A DNA stretch of 62,171 nt from NCBI GenBank assembly GCA_001898415.1, contig MKTU01000041.1, forward strand, positions 1-62,171. The letters run 5' to 3'. The DNA is from Rhodanobacter sp. 67-28 (GTDB lineage: Bacteria > Pseudomonadota > Gammaproteobacteria > Xanthomonadales > Rhodanobacteraceae). Within the stretch, counting starts at the first letter, position 1. Each line of letters begins with the position of its first letter. The notes below the pieces were generated by a model, which was not told the DNA's origin, searched no databases, and saw only the letters and a list, made by a program, of their open reading frames with translations. Positions 31,653-40,592 of this stretch are shown here, one piece after another. A program made the position numbers and the translations under genes.

Positions 31653-32474
31653 CCCGTACAACGCCTTGCGCGGCGCACCGCTGATCGCGGCGGCGAGCTT
31701 GGCAGCCTTCGCCGGCGGCAGTTCGTCGCGCAGGATGGCGAAGACGCGCTGGCCTTCGGCGAGCCGGGCGTCAGCTTCCTCACCGCGCCCCGCCACCAGG
31801 ATTACGTGTTCGCCGCGTTGCTGGTCGGGATCGGCGGCGACGCGCGCGGCCAACGCCGCCAGCGGTTCGCCCAGCACGGTTTCGAACATCTTGGTCAGTT
31901 CGCGCGCGAGCACGGCTTCGCGCTCGGCGCCGAACACGTCGCGCATGTCGGCCAGGCTTTCGGCGACGCGGTGCGAGGACTCGTAGAAGATGATCGTGCG
32001 CGGCTCGCCGGCCAGTTCCCGCAGCCGGCTGCGGCGCGCGGCGGCCTTGGCCGGCAGGAAGCCCTCGAACACGAAGCGGTCGCTGGGCAGCCCGGCGACG
32101 GACAGCGCGGCAATCGCCGCGCAGGCGCCAGGCACCGGCGCGCAGCGGATGCCTGCCGCACGCGCCGCGCGCACCAGGCGAAAACCGGGATCCGAAATCA
32201 GCGGCGTGCCGGCGTCGGAAATCAGCGCCACCGATTCACCACCCTGCAGGCGCGCCACCAGCGCATCGACCACCTCGCGCTCGTTGTGGTCGTGCAGGGC
32301 GACCAGCGGCGTGGCGATGCCGTGATGGAGCAACAGCGGGCGACTGTGGCGAGTGTCTTCGGCGGCGATCAAGGCCACCGCGCGCAGCGTCTCGATGGCG
32401 CGGGCGGACAGGTCGTCGCGATGCCCGATCGGCGTCGCCACCACCCACAGGCAGCCGGGTTGAACACGGGACAT
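31641..32474 (-). CDS. rsmI: 16S rRNA (cytidine1402-2'-O)-methyltransferase RsmI
   Basis: RsmI 2'-O-methylates C1402, the nucleotide also modified by RsmH encoded nearby. The 277-residue tetrapyrrole-methylase-fold protein has LWVVATPIGHRDDLS, ALIAAEDTRHS, LISDAGTPLISDPG, PVPGACAAIAAL and FYESSHRVAESLADM. The start at 32474 (MSRVQPGCL) fits the family; an ATG four codons upstream is possible. The end (near YGSGE) and its TAG stop are read from repeat A3. It is divergent from the lipoprotein gene, the classic rsmI/lpoA arrangement. Confidence 0.95.
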   Translation of the reverse strand: MSRVQPGCLWVVATPIGHRDDLSARAIETLRAVALIAAEDTRHSRPLLLHHGIATPLVALHDHNEREVVDALVARLQGGESVALISDAGTPLISDPGFRLVRAARAAGIRCAPVPGACAAIAALSVAGLPSDRFVFEGFLPAKAAARRSRLRELAGEPRTIIFYESSHRVAESLADMRDVFGAEREAVLARELTKMFETVLGEPLAALAARVAADPDQQRGEHVILVAGRGEEADARLAEGQRVFAILRDELPPAKAAKLAAAISGAPRKALYGSGE

Positions 32475-32548
32475 CGGACACTCCATGGGCCGGCGGAACG
32501 ATCGGCTATCATCGCGCATTGACGACCATGACGACCAAGGGATTTCCC

Positions 32549-34456
32549 ATGCGCTTCATGCGCCTCGCGCGAGTCATCCTCACGACCCTGCTGTTCGCGC
32601 TCGCACTGAATGCGTGCGTGCCGACCGGCGCAGTGCGTTCGCCGGCCGAAATCGCCGCCGCGCAGCACGCCAGCGCGCTGGCGCAGCAGGGCCAGTTCGA
32701 CCAGGCCGCCCAGGCCTGGCTGCAGCTTGCCGCGCAATCGTCCGCGCACGCAGACAGTTATCGCCTGCAGGCCGCCGAGGCATGGCGCCAGGAAGGCCGC
32801 ATCGAACAGGCCGCGCCGGTGCTGGACAAGATCCGGCGCGAGCGGCTGAGCGGCGACGAACCGCTGCGCCTGGACCTGCTGCGGGCGGAGTTGGCGCTGG
32901 ACCAGCACGACGCGCGCACCGCCCTGCGCCTGACCAGCCAGCCGAACGTGTCCGTGCCGCCTTCGCTGCAGCTGCGCCTGCTGGAACTGCGCGCCCGCGC
33001 CATGAAGGATTCCGGCGACCTGTGGGGCGCCGCGCGCACCCGCGTGCAGATGGATGCCGAACTGCAAGGCTTCGACCAGGCGCAGAACCGGCGCCAGGCG
33101 CTGGATCTGCTCGCCAGGCTCGGCATCGCGCCGCTGCAACACCGCGCCGCCGCGATGAAGCCCGGCGACCGCATGCTGCCGTGGATCAACGAGGCCCTGC
33201 GCCAGCTCGGTGTCAGCGTGGCGCAGCCGCAGCCGGAATTGCAGCAAGCGGTGGGCATGCTGCTGCCCGAAGCCGGCGCCAACGTGCGCGAAGGCTACAA
33301 GGTGCCGGCCCAGGTCGCCCTGCTGTTGCCGGCCGATGGCGACTACGCCGCCGCCAGCACACCGATCCGCCAGGGTTTCTTCGCCGCCTATTTCGATGCG
33401 GGCCGCAACCACGCGCCGCGGCCGACGGTACGCAGCTACAACAGCCACGGCACGGCCGACGGCGCGGTGCAGGCCTACCAGCAGGCGGTGCGCGACGGCG
33501 CCCGGCTGGTGGTCGGCCCGTTGACCCGCGGTGAAGTCGCGGCGGTGTTCGCGTTGCCGCAACTGCCGGTGCCGGTGCTGGCGCTGAACCACCCGGACGA
33601 CCGCCAGCTGCCCGCCGGCAACGCCAGCGAGTTCGGCCTGCTGCCGGAAACCGAGGGCGCGCAGGCCGCCGACCACATGGCCGAGCGCGGTCTGCTGCAC
33701 GCCTACGTGATGATCTCCGGCGATGACTTCGCGCAACGTGCGGCGAGCGCATTCAAGGCCGAGCTGATCTCCCGCGGCGGCGACGTGGTGGCCATGACGG
33801 TGCTGCCGAGCGGCGCCACCAGTTTCGCCGACGCTATCAAGAACCTGCAGTTGCCCACGGCCAGCGCGGCACCGGCGCCGGCCGCCGCGGCAAGCACCGC
33901 CGACGCCGCGACGGCGACGCCTGCCGCCCCCGCCGATACCGGCATCTTCATCAGCATGCGCCCCAACCAGGCGCGGCTGCTGATGCCGCAACTGCGCATC
34001 GCCCAGGTCCAGCTGCCGGTGTTCGCCACCTCGCACGTGTACGCCGGCAGCGACGACGCGCCAGCCAATCGCGACCTGGACGGCGTCGAGTTCTGCGACG
34101 CGCCCTGGCTGTTCGACGCGCAGCCCGGCCTGCCCGACCGTGCGGCGATCGCGGCGAAGCTGCCCGCCGCCCGCGATGGCGCCGCGCGCCTGTTCGCGTT
34201 CGGCATGGACGCGTGGAGCCTGGTGCCCTACCTCGACTGGCTGAAGGCGCATCCGGGCAGCTACATGCCGGGCGCCACCGGGCAGCTGGCCGCCGATCCG
34301 TTCGGCCGCATCCGCCGCGTGCTGACCTGGGCGAAGTTCGAGAATGGCGTGGCGCGCCCGCTCAGCGGCAACCTGCAGATCGACTCGGTACCTTCGCCGC
34401 CGCCGGCGGCGCCGGCGCCGGCCAGTTCCAGCGCCGACGCCAACCCCGCCGGCTGA
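32549..34456 (+). CDS. LppC/LpoA-family outer-membrane lipoprotein
   Basis: In E. coli, LpoA activates the PBP1a peptidoglycan synthase from the outer membrane. This 635-residue protein has a lipoprotein signal (hydrophobic VILTTLLFALALNAC, lipobox Cys about residue 22), an N-terminal TPR-like region (about 30-230) and a C-terminal periplasmic-binding-protein-like domain (about 260-600; LLLPADGDYAAASTPIRQGF). The ATG at 32549 is preceded by AAGGGA at good spacing; an ATG at 32528 is an alternative. It lies divergent from rsmI and overlaps yraN by TGATG. The family is clear; the exact PBP partner is inferred. Confidence 0.85.
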   Translation: MRFMRLARVILTTLLFALALNACVPTGAVRSPAEIAAAQHASALAQQGQFDQAAQAWLQLAAQSSAHADSYRLQAAEAWRQEGRIEQAAPVLDKIRRERLSGDEPLRLDLLRAELALDQHDARTALRLTSQPNVSVPPSLQLRLLELRARAMKDSGDLWGAARTRVQMDAELQGFDQAQNRRQALDLLARLGIAPLQHRAAAMKPGDRMLPWINEALRQLGVSVAQPQPELQQAVGMLLPEAGANVREGYKVPAQVALLLPADGDYAAASTPIRQGFFAAYFDAGRNHAPRPTVRSYNSHGTADGAVQAYQQAVRDGARLVVGPLTRGEVAAVFALPQLPVPVLALNHPDDRQLPAGNASEFGLLPETEGAQAADHMAERGLLHAYVMISGDDFAQRAASAFKAELISRGGDVVAMTVLPSGATSFADAIKNLQLPTASAAPAPAAAASTADAATATPAAPADTGIFISMRPNQARLLMPQLRIAQVQLPVFATSHVYAGSDDAPANRDLDGVEFCDAPWLFDAQPGLPDRAAIAAKLPAARDGAARLFAFGMDAWSLVPYLDWLKAHPGSYMPGATGQLAADPFGRIRRVLTWAKFENGVARPLSGNLQIDSVPSPPPAAPAPASSSADANPAG

Positions 34457-34812
34457 TGCGCGCGGCCGGCGACGACTTCGAACAGCGCGCCTGCGTCGCG
34501 CTCGAACGCGCCGGCCTGAAGCTGCTGGCGCGCAACTACACCACCCGCCACGGCGAACTGGACCTGGTGATGCGCGATGGCGACACCGTGGTCTTCGTCG
34601 AGGTGCGCTACCGCAAGAGCGCCAGCCACGGCGACGCTGCCACCTCGGTCACCGCAAGCAAGCAGGCCAAGTTGATCCACGCCGCGCAGCACTGGCTGGC
34701 CGCCCACCCGCAGCATGCGCGACGCCCGTGCCGCTTCGATGTGGTCAGCTACGACGGCCCGGTCGACGCACTGCAAAGGCAATGGTTGCGTGGTGCCTTC
34801 GAGGCGGGTTGA
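34456..34812 (+). CDS. YraN family (UPF0102) nuclease-fold protein
   Basis: A 118-residue protein with the restriction-endonuclease-like core of YraN: an N-terminal helix with Glu (FEQRACVALERAGL), then GELDLVMRDGDTVVFVEVRYRK, which carries the PD-(D/E)XK-type acidic residues and the terminal EVR motif. The function is not established. The start shares one base with the lipoprotein stop (TGATG). The rsmI/lpoA/yraN arrangement is widely conserved. Confidence 0.9.
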   Translation: MRAAGDDFEQRACVALERAGLKLLARNYTTRHGELDLVMRDGDTVVFVEVRYRKSASHGDAATSVTASKQAKLIHAAQHWLAAHPQHARRPCRFDVVSYDGPVDALQRQWLRGAFEAG

Positions 34813-34838
34813 GTCCGGCGCGGTGCGATAATCGCGGC

Positions 34839-36209
34839 ATGGCCCTGCCCGTCCCCCTGTTCGACACCCTGCGCGCGATCTTTCCCGGCGACGCGCTGGA
34901 CAGCGGCGACGACGCCCTGCGCACCGCGGCGGGCGACTACTCGCGCCATGCGCACCGGCCGGACGTCGTGGTCTATCCCGCCACGCACGCGCAGGTGGAG
35001 TCACTGGTTCGCGCCTGTCGCGAGCATCGCGTGCCGCTCACCGCGCGCGGCGGCGGCACCAGTTCCACCGGCGCTTCGGTGCCGCTGGCCGGCGGCGTGG
35101 TGGCGAATTTCCAGCGCATGGATCGTATCGTGCGCATTGCGCCAGGCGATCGCCTCGCGGTGGTCGAACCGGGCGTCACCAACGAGGCCTTGCAGCAGGC
35201 CCTGGCCCCGCACGGGTTCTTCTGGGCGCCCGATCCGGGCTCGGCACCGTGGTGCACGATAGGCGGCAATCTCGCCTGCAACGCAGGCGGACCGCGCGCG
35301 CTGAAATACGGCGCCACCCGCGACAACGTGCTGGGCTTGCGCGCCGTGGCCGGCACCGGCGCGGGTTTCGCGGCCGGCACGCACACCACCAAGGATTCCA
35401 CCGGCTACGACCTCACGCGCCTGATCATCGGCTCGGAAGGCACGCTGGCGCTCGTCACCGAGGCCACGCTCAAGCTCACGCCCCGGCCCTCCGCGGTGCG
35501 CTCGCTACGCGCCACCTATCGCGACACGGCCAGCGCGGCGCAGGCGGTGGCGCGCATCATGGCGCAGCCGGTGACGCCCGCGGCGCTGGAATTCATGGAT
35601 GCGCTGGCGCTCAAGCTGGCGCGCGACCACGCGCCGGACGCGGACGTGCCGCAGGCGGGCGCGCTGCTGCTGATCGAGGTCGACGGCACGCCGGAGACCG
35701 TCAGCTTCGCGCAGGACGCCGTGGCGCGCGCCGCGCGCGGCGAAGGCCTGATCGCGCTGGACATCGCGGCGGACGCCAGCGAAAACGCCGCGCTGTGGGC
35801 CGCACGCAAGGCGTTGTCGTTCGCCCAGCGTGCGGCGACCCAGCACAAGATCAACGAAGACGTGGCGGTGCCGGTGAGCCGTCTGCCCGAACTCGTCGCC
35901 GGGGCGCAGGCGCTGGCCGCCAAGCATGCGGTCCCGCTGGTGTGTTTCGGCCACGCCGGCAACGGCAACCTGCACGTGAACCTGCTGCCGCGCGACGTGG
36001 ACGAGATCGAACGTGGCTACGCCGCACTGCCCGAACTGTTCGCGCTGGTGATCGCGCTGGGCGGCACGCTGTCGGGCGAGCACGGCATCGGCGTGGTGAA
36101 GCGCGACTACCTGCCGCTGGCGCTGGGCGAGTCAACCATCGCGTTGATGCGCTCGGTCAAGGCCGCGTTCGATCCGGATGGCATCCTCAACCCCGGCAAG
36201 GTGGTTTGA
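34839..36209 (+). CDS. FAD-linked oxidoreductase, GlcD / D-lactate dehydrogenase family
   Basis: A 456-residue VAO-type flavoprotein that probably oxidises a D-2-hydroxyacid such as D-lactate, glycolate or D-2-hydroxyglutarate. The FAD-binding domain is clear (TARGGGTSSTGASVPLAGG; APWCTIGGNLACNAGG; YGATRDNVLGL; STGYDLTRLIIGSEGTL), and the C-terminal domain has the metal/substrate His motifs FGHAGNGNLHVNLL and GEHGIGVVKRDYL. No GlcE/GlcF or Fe-S subunit is adjacent, so the D-lactate/D-2-HG type is more likely. A GATAAT-N6-ATG arrangement at the start suggests a leaderless message. Confidence 0.88.
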   Translation: MALPVPLFDTLRAIFPGDALDSGDDALRTAAGDYSRHAHRPDVVVYPATHAQVESLVRACREHRVPLTARGGGTSSTGASVPLAGGVVANFQRMDRIVRIAPGDRLAVVEPGVTNEALQQALAPHGFFWAPDPGSAPWCTIGGNLACNAGGPRALKYGATRDNVLGLRAVAGTGAGFAAGTHTTKDSTGYDLTRLIIGSEGTLALVTEATLKLTPRPSAVRSLRATYRDTASAAQAVARIMAQPVTPAALEFMDALALKLARDHAPDADVPQAGALLLIEVDGTPETVSFAQDAVARAARGEGLIALDIAADASENAALWAARKALSFAQRAATQHKINEDVAVPVSRLPELVAGAQALAAKHAVPLVCFGHAGNGNLHVNLLPRDVDEIERGYAALPELFALVIALGGTLSGEHGIGVVKRDYLPLALGESTIALMRSVKAAFDPDGILNPGKVV

Positions 36210-36212
36210 GGG

Positions 36213-36244
36213 CCGGTAATGGGGAACAGGAAACAGGGAATGGA
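36213..36244. repeat. Half element of repeat family A, copy 4
   Basis: GGTAATGGGGAACAGGAAACAGGGAATGG-type sequence directly follows the FAD oxidoreductase stop. It resembles a degenerate left arm of family A without the matching right arm and runs into the 5' end of the next reading frame. Confidence 0.6.
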
Positions 36245-36269
36245 GAAGACGAAGAAAAAGCCAGGCTTG

Positions 36270-36881
36270 ATGCAGCAGCAGCACGCCATGGATACCCTGC
36301 TGGCGGAGATCCGCTGCGGCCACACCTGCGCGATGCAACAGCCGCCGGGGCGGCGGCCGGTGCTGCAGGCTTCCGTGCGGTCGCGCCTGCTGATTGTCAG
36401 CCAGGCGCCGGGGCGCAAGGTGGAGGAGAGCGGCATCCCCTTCGATGACGTCAGCGGCGAACGCCTGCGCGACTGGCTGCAGATCGACCGCGACACGTTC
36501 TATGACGCCGAGCGCGTGGCGATCGTGCCGATGGATTTCTGCTATCCCGGCAAGGGCAGGAGTGGCGACCTGCCGCCGCGGCCGGCATGCGCCGCGATCT
36601 GGCATCCGCGCCTGTTTTCGTTGCTCACCGGCGTGCAACTGACGCTCGCCATCGGGCAGTACGCGCAAGTCGGCATGCTCGGCGACGCACGCGATGCCAC
36701 GCTCACCGACACCGTGCGCAACTGGCGCACGCACCTGGCCCGCGGCGTGCTGCCGCTGCCGCATCCGAGCCCGCGCAACCGGCCGTGGGTGATGCACAAC
36801 CTGTGGTTCGAAGCCGAGTTGCTGCCGGTGCTGCGCGAGCGCGTCGCGGGCGCGCTGAACACCGTCCCCGAACCAGGATAG
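36270..36881 (+). CDS. Uracil-DNA glycosylase-family protein
   Basis: A roughly 200-residue protein of the UDG-like superfamily. Visible features are an N-terminal LLAEIRCGHTCA segment with two Cys, the GQAPG-like loop (LLIVSQAPGRKVEESGIPFDDVSGERL in overlapping parts), VPMDFCYPGKG and a C-terminal PLPHPSPRN that fits the family's catalytic loop 2. Whether it excises uracil or has another role is unknown. The start is uncertain: ATGs at 36240, 36270 and 36288 are in frame, and the first lies inside repeat A4; 36270 has a reasonable AGG upstream. Confidence 0.72.
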   Translation: MQQQHAMDTLLAEIRCGHTCAMQQPPGRRPVLQASVRSRLLIVSQAPGRKVEESGIPFDDVSGERLRDWLQIDRDTFYDAERVAIVPMDFCYPGKGRSGDLPPRPACAAIWHPRLFSLLTGVQLTLAIGQYAQVGMLGDARDATLTDTVRNWRTHLARGVLPLPHPSPRNRPWVMHNLWFEAELLPVLRERVAGALNTVPEPG

Positions 36882-36993
36882 CCCGCAGGAGCCCGCTCGC
36901 GGGCGATGCTTTTGGGGCCGGATCAGGGATTCGCAATTCGCAATTCGCAAAGGCGAGAGCAAGGGCATCGCCCGCGAGCGGGCTCCTGCGGGC
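36881..36993. repeat. REP-like pair (BIME-like), family C, perfect 29-bp inverted repeat
   Basis: Positions 36881-36909 and 36965-36993 are exact reverse complements over 29 bases, 55 bases apart. Each arm contains its own palindrome (GCCCGCTCGCGGGC). The spacer holds a GATTCGCAATTCGCAATTCGC run that resembles family-A units. The element lies downstream of the UDG-like gene. Confidence 0.92.
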
Positions 36994-37110
36994 GGCGTGA
37001 CAGCTTCCGTTGCAACGTGCCTTGCCGGTTTCCGGGGGATTCTCTAACCTGCCCCGCTACGACATCGTGGCCACGGGGCCGACCCCGGCCTTGCAGGGGA
37101 ACCCTCGTCC

Positions 37111-38391
37111 ATGAGCCTCAAGCTCCGCCTCACCGTACTCAATTTCTTCCAGTACTACATCTGGGGCGCGTGGCTGCTGACCATCGGCACCTGGTGGTTC
37201 CAGAACCAGCACTGGTCGGGTACCAGCTTCGGCGCGATCTTCTCGACCATGGGCATCGCCTCGCTGTTCATGCCCTCGCTGGTCGGCATCGTGGCGGACA
37301 AGTGGATCAATGCCGAACGCCTGTACGGCATGCTGCAGATCTGCGGCGCGGTGGTGCTGTTCTCGATCCCGCACGTCACCGATCCGGAACAGATGTTCTG
37401 GGTGATGCTGCTGAACATGTGCTTCTACATGCCCACCATCTCGCTGGCGATCACGGTGGCCTACAACGCGCTCAAGCAGGATGGGCTCGACGTGGTCGTC
37501 ACCTATCCGCCGATCCGCGTGTGGGGCACGATCGGTTTCATCGCCGCGACCTGGACCACCAGCCTGCTCGGCTTCAAGGCCTCGCCCGCGCAGTTCCACG
37601 TGGCAGCGGCTGCTTCGCTGCTGCTGGGCCTCTACGCCTTCACCCTGCCCAAGTGCCCGCCCAAGCTGGGCACCGCCGAGGGCCGCAGCCTGGTCGACAG
37701 GCTCGGCCTCACCTCGTTCGTGCTGTTCAAGAACCGCAACATGGCGGTGTTCTTCATCTTCGCGATGCTGCTGGGCGCGGCGCTGCAGCTGACCAACGCC
37801 TACGGCGACGCCTTCCTCAGCGACTTCGTCAAGGTGCCCGAGTACGCCAACCTGCTGGCGGTGAAGTACTCGACCATCATCATCTCCATCTCGCAGTTCT
37901 CCGAAACCGCGTTCATCCTGACCATCCCGTTCTTCCTCAAGCGCTTCGGCATCAAGGCGGTGATGACGATGAGCATGCTGGCATGGGTGCTGCGCTTCGG
38001 CCTGTTCGCGTTCGGCGACCCGGCCGGCGGGCTGTGGATGATCGTGCTCTCGTGCATCGTCTACGGCATGGCGTTCGACTTCTTCAACATCTCCGGCTCG
38101 CTTTTCGTGGAAAGCCAGGCCGACCCGAAGATCCGCGCCAGCGCGCAGGGCCTGTTCATGCTGATGACCAACGGCGTGGGGGCGGTGCTGGGCAGCCTGA
38201 TCGCCGGCTTCGTGATCGACCATTTCTTCACCGACCACAGCTGCAATGACACGGTGCTGATCTGCAAGGACTGGCACGGCATCTGGCTGGCCTTCGCCGG
38301 CTACTCGCTGGTGATGGCGCTGCTGTTCGTGCCGCTGTTCAAGCACCGGCACGACCGCGCCGCCGCGCAACGGGTGGTGCCCACGCACTGA
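37111..38391 (+). CDS. MFS nucleoside transporter, NupG/XapB-like
   Basis: A 426-residue inner-membrane protein with about twelve hydrophobic segments, in the nucleoside:H+ symporter branch of the major facilitator superfamily. The N terminus (LTVLNFFQYYIWGAWLLTIG) and the FNISGSLFVESQADPKIRASAQG segment resemble NupG-type proteins. It probably imports purine or pyrimidine nucleosides; specificity is inferred. It starts at ATG 37111 and stands alone between repeat C1 and the TonB receptor. Confidence 0.85.
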   Translation: MSLKLRLTVLNFFQYYIWGAWLLTIGTWWFQNQHWSGTSFGAIFSTMGIASLFMPSLVGIVADKWINAERLYGMLQICGAVVLFSIPHVTDPEQMFWVMLLNMCFYMPTISLAITVAYNALKQDGLDVVVTYPPIRVWGTIGFIAATWTTSLLGFKASPAQFHVAAAASLLLGLYAFTLPKCPPKLGTAEGRSLVDRLGLTSFVLFKNRNMAVFFIFAMLLGAALQLTNAYGDAFLSDFVKVPEYANLLAVKYSTIIISISQFSETAFILTIPFFLKRFGIKAVMTMSMLAWVLRFGLFAFGDPAGGLWMIVLSCIVYGMAFDFFNISGSLFVESQADPKIRASAQGLFMLMTNGVGAVLGSLIAGFVIDHFFTDHSCNDTVLICKDWHGIWLAFAGYSLVMALLFVPLFKHRHDRAAAQRVVPTH

Positions 38392-38415
38392 TCCGGCGGC
38401 GGCCGGTCACGGATT

Positions 38416-38434
38416 GTTATTGCGAATCATTTTC
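38416..38434 (+). promoter_or_regulatory. Candidate Fur box before the TonB receptor gene
   Basis: GTTATTGCGAATCATTTTC matches the 19-bp Fur consensus at about 14 of 19 positions, with the 3' half nearly perfect (AATCATTTTC against AATCATTATC). It is 34 bases upstream of the receptor ATG, consistent with iron repression. Confidence 0.7.
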
Positions 38435-38467
38435 ATTTACCATGCGCCTCCTCATGCCGGAGGCCAC

Positions 38468-40591
38468 ATGTCCCTTTCCGTTCGCCCGCTCATCCCCTTG
38501 CTCGCCCTTGCCCTCGCCGGCACCGCCCAGGCGGCCGACCAGATCTCCGCCATCACGCTCGAACGGGTCGAGGTTTCCGAAAGCACCCTGCGCATGCCGC
38601 AGAGCCAGGGCGCGCTGCCGACCACGATCACGGTGATCACCGCCGAGGATCTGCGCCAGCAGTTGGCGATCAACCCGGACCTCTCCGACGCCATCGGCAA
38701 CCTGCTGCCCTCGTTCGCCCCCTCGACGCAGAAGCTCAGCTCGCGCGGGCAGACCCTGCGCGGACGCAACCCGCTGTACATGATCGACGGCGTGCCGCAA
38801 TCGAGCCCGCTGCGCAACGGTTCGCGCGATGCCTACACGATCGACCCGGCGATGATCGAGCGGATCGAGATCGTCGAGGGTTCCAACGCGATGCAGGGGC
38901 TGGGCGCCGCCGGCGGCATCATCAACATCATCACCAGGCGTGCACCGAAGCAGGACGGCCTGCGCCAGGAAGTCACCGCCAACGCCAGCGCGCCCACCCG
39001 CGGCGGCAACGGCCTGGGCTACGGCGCCTCGTACCTGCTCGCCGCGCGCAGCGGCGCGTTCGAGTTGGTCGCCGGCGCGGCGTGGCGCGAGCGCGGCATG
39101 TACGCGGACGCCAAGGGGCGGCTGATCGGCGTCGACGGCACCCAGGGCGACCTGATGGATTCGGCGAGCACCGACGGCTTCCTCAAGCTCGGCTACGACT
39201 TCACCGACACGCGCCACCTGCAGCTCACCGTCAACCGCTTCGACCTCAAGGGCCACGGCGACTACACCGCCGTGTCCGGCGACATGGCCAACGACCTGCC
39301 GACCACGTCGGTACGCGGCAAGCAACCCGGCGACGCCCCGCGCAACCGCGTGCTGACCAGCAGCCTGGACTACCGCGACACCGCGCTGGCCGGCGGCGAG
39401 CTGCGCGCCCAGCTCTACCACCAGAAGAACCGCGAGCTGTTCGGCGGCGGCACGTTCGGCACCTTCCAGGACCCGGCCTATGGCCCCGGCCTGCTGTTCG
39501 ACCAGTCGCAGAATGTCTCGACCAAGGACGGCGCGCGGCTGTCATGGGCACGGCGCGGCCTGCTCGACGACACGCTCACCGTGCTGGCCGGCGCCGACGG
39601 CTACCGCGACACCACCTTCCAGGAACTGACCCACACCGGCCGCCACTGGGTGCCGGACAGCACCTACACCGGCTGGGCGCCGTTCCTGCAGGCCGAATAC
39701 TGGCCGCTGCACACGCTGTCGCTGTCCGGCGGCCTGCGCCGCGAGCACGGCACGCTGGATGTGCCCACGTTCCAGACGCTCGCCTTCTACAACGCCGTCA
39801 CCGTGCAGGGCGGCAAGCCCAGCTTCAGCAAGACGCTGCCGAACTTCGGTGCGGTCTGGTACCTCACCGGCCAACTCAACCTGTTCGCCAGCTACGCCGA
39901 GGGCTACACCCTGCCCGACGTGGGGCGCGTGTTGCGCGCGATCAAACAGCCCGGCCAGAGCGTGGCCGACTTCCTCGACCTGAAACCGGTGGTGTCGGAC
40001 AACCGCGAGGCGGGCGTCGAGTATCTCGGCGAACGCGCGGGGGCGCGCCTGAGCTACTACGTCTCGCGCTCGCGGCTGGGTTCGGTGCTGGTGTTCGACG
40101 CGCCCAACCAGGTCTACAACGTGATGCGCCAGCGCGTGTCCATCAGCGGCTGGGAGGCGCGCGCGAACTGGCAGCCGCTGGAAGGCACCCGGCTGGATGC
40201 CTCCTTCGCGATCAACCGCGGCCGCTCCGACCGCAACAGCGACGGCAGGATCGACTCGGACCTGGACGGTGCCAACATCGCGCCCAACCGGCTCAACCTG
40301 TCGTGGACGCAGCGCTGGAACGACGCCTGGTCGAGCTACCTGCAACTGAGCCACCTGTACAGCCGCGACTTCAGCACGCTGGGCCAGCGCACGGCGCACT
40401 TCGACGGCTACAGCACCGCCGACGCCTACCTGAAGTGGCACAGCGGCAGCGCCGGCGACTGGACGCTGGGCGTGCAGAACCTCGCCAACAAGCAATACGT
40501 CAACTACGTCTCGCAGACCGTCGGCGACGACGACTCGTACTTCGCCGGCCGCGGCCGCGTGGTCTCGCTGACCTGGCAGCAGGCCTTCTGA
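38468..40591 (+). CDS. TonB-dependent siderophore receptor
   Basis: A 707-residue outer-membrane receptor with signal peptide (LIPLLALALAGTAQAA), a plug domain (about 30-150; LPTTITVITAEDL, GRNPLYMIDGVP, IEIVEGSNAMQGLGAAGGI) and a 22-strand barrel ending in an aromatic residue (WQQAF). The ATG at 38468 has GGAGG six bases upstream. The Fur box and the PepSY-type membrane protein that follows by two bases suggest ferric-siderophore uptake with a reductase-like partner. The exact ligand is not evident. Confidence 0.9.
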   Translation: MSLSVRPLIPLLALALAGTAQAADQISAITLERVEVSESTLRMPQSQGALPTTITVITAEDLRQQLAINPDLSDAIGNLLPSFAPSTQKLSSRGQTLRGRNPLYMIDGVPQSSPLRNGSRDAYTIDPAMIERIEIVEGSNAMQGLGAAGGIINIITRRAPKQDGLRQEVTANASAPTRGGNGLGYGASYLLAARSGAFELVAGAAWRERGMYADAKGRLIGVDGTQGDLMDSASTDGFLKLGYDFTDTRHLQLTVNRFDLKGHGDYTAVSGDMANDLPTTSVRGKQPGDAPRNRVLTSSLDYRDTALAGGELRAQLYHQKNRELFGGGTFGTFQDPAYGPGLLFDQSQNVSTKDGARLSWARRGLLDDTLTVLAGADGYRDTTFQELTHTGRHWVPDSTYTGWAPFLQAEYWPLHTLSLSGGLRREHGTLDVPTFQTLAFYNAVTVQGGKPSFSKTLPNFGAVWYLTGQLNLFASYAEGYTLPDVGRVLRAIKQPGQSVADFLDLKPVVSDNREAGVEYLGERAGARLSYYVSRSRLGSVLVFDAPNQVYNVMRQRVSISGWEARANWQPLEGTRLDASFAINRGRSDRNSDGRIDSDLDGANIAPNRLNLSWTQRWNDAWSSYLQLSHLYSRDFSTLGQRTAHFDGYSTADAYLKWHSGSAGDWTLGVQNLANKQYVNYVSQTVGDDDSYFAGRGRVVSLTWQQAF

Positions 40592-40592
40592 A

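Noticed and set aside
32507..32521. TATCAT-N6-TTG before the lipoprotein gene as another leaderless start
   Set aside because: The signal peptide and a good ribosome site favour the ATG at 32549; TTG is a poor leaderless start.
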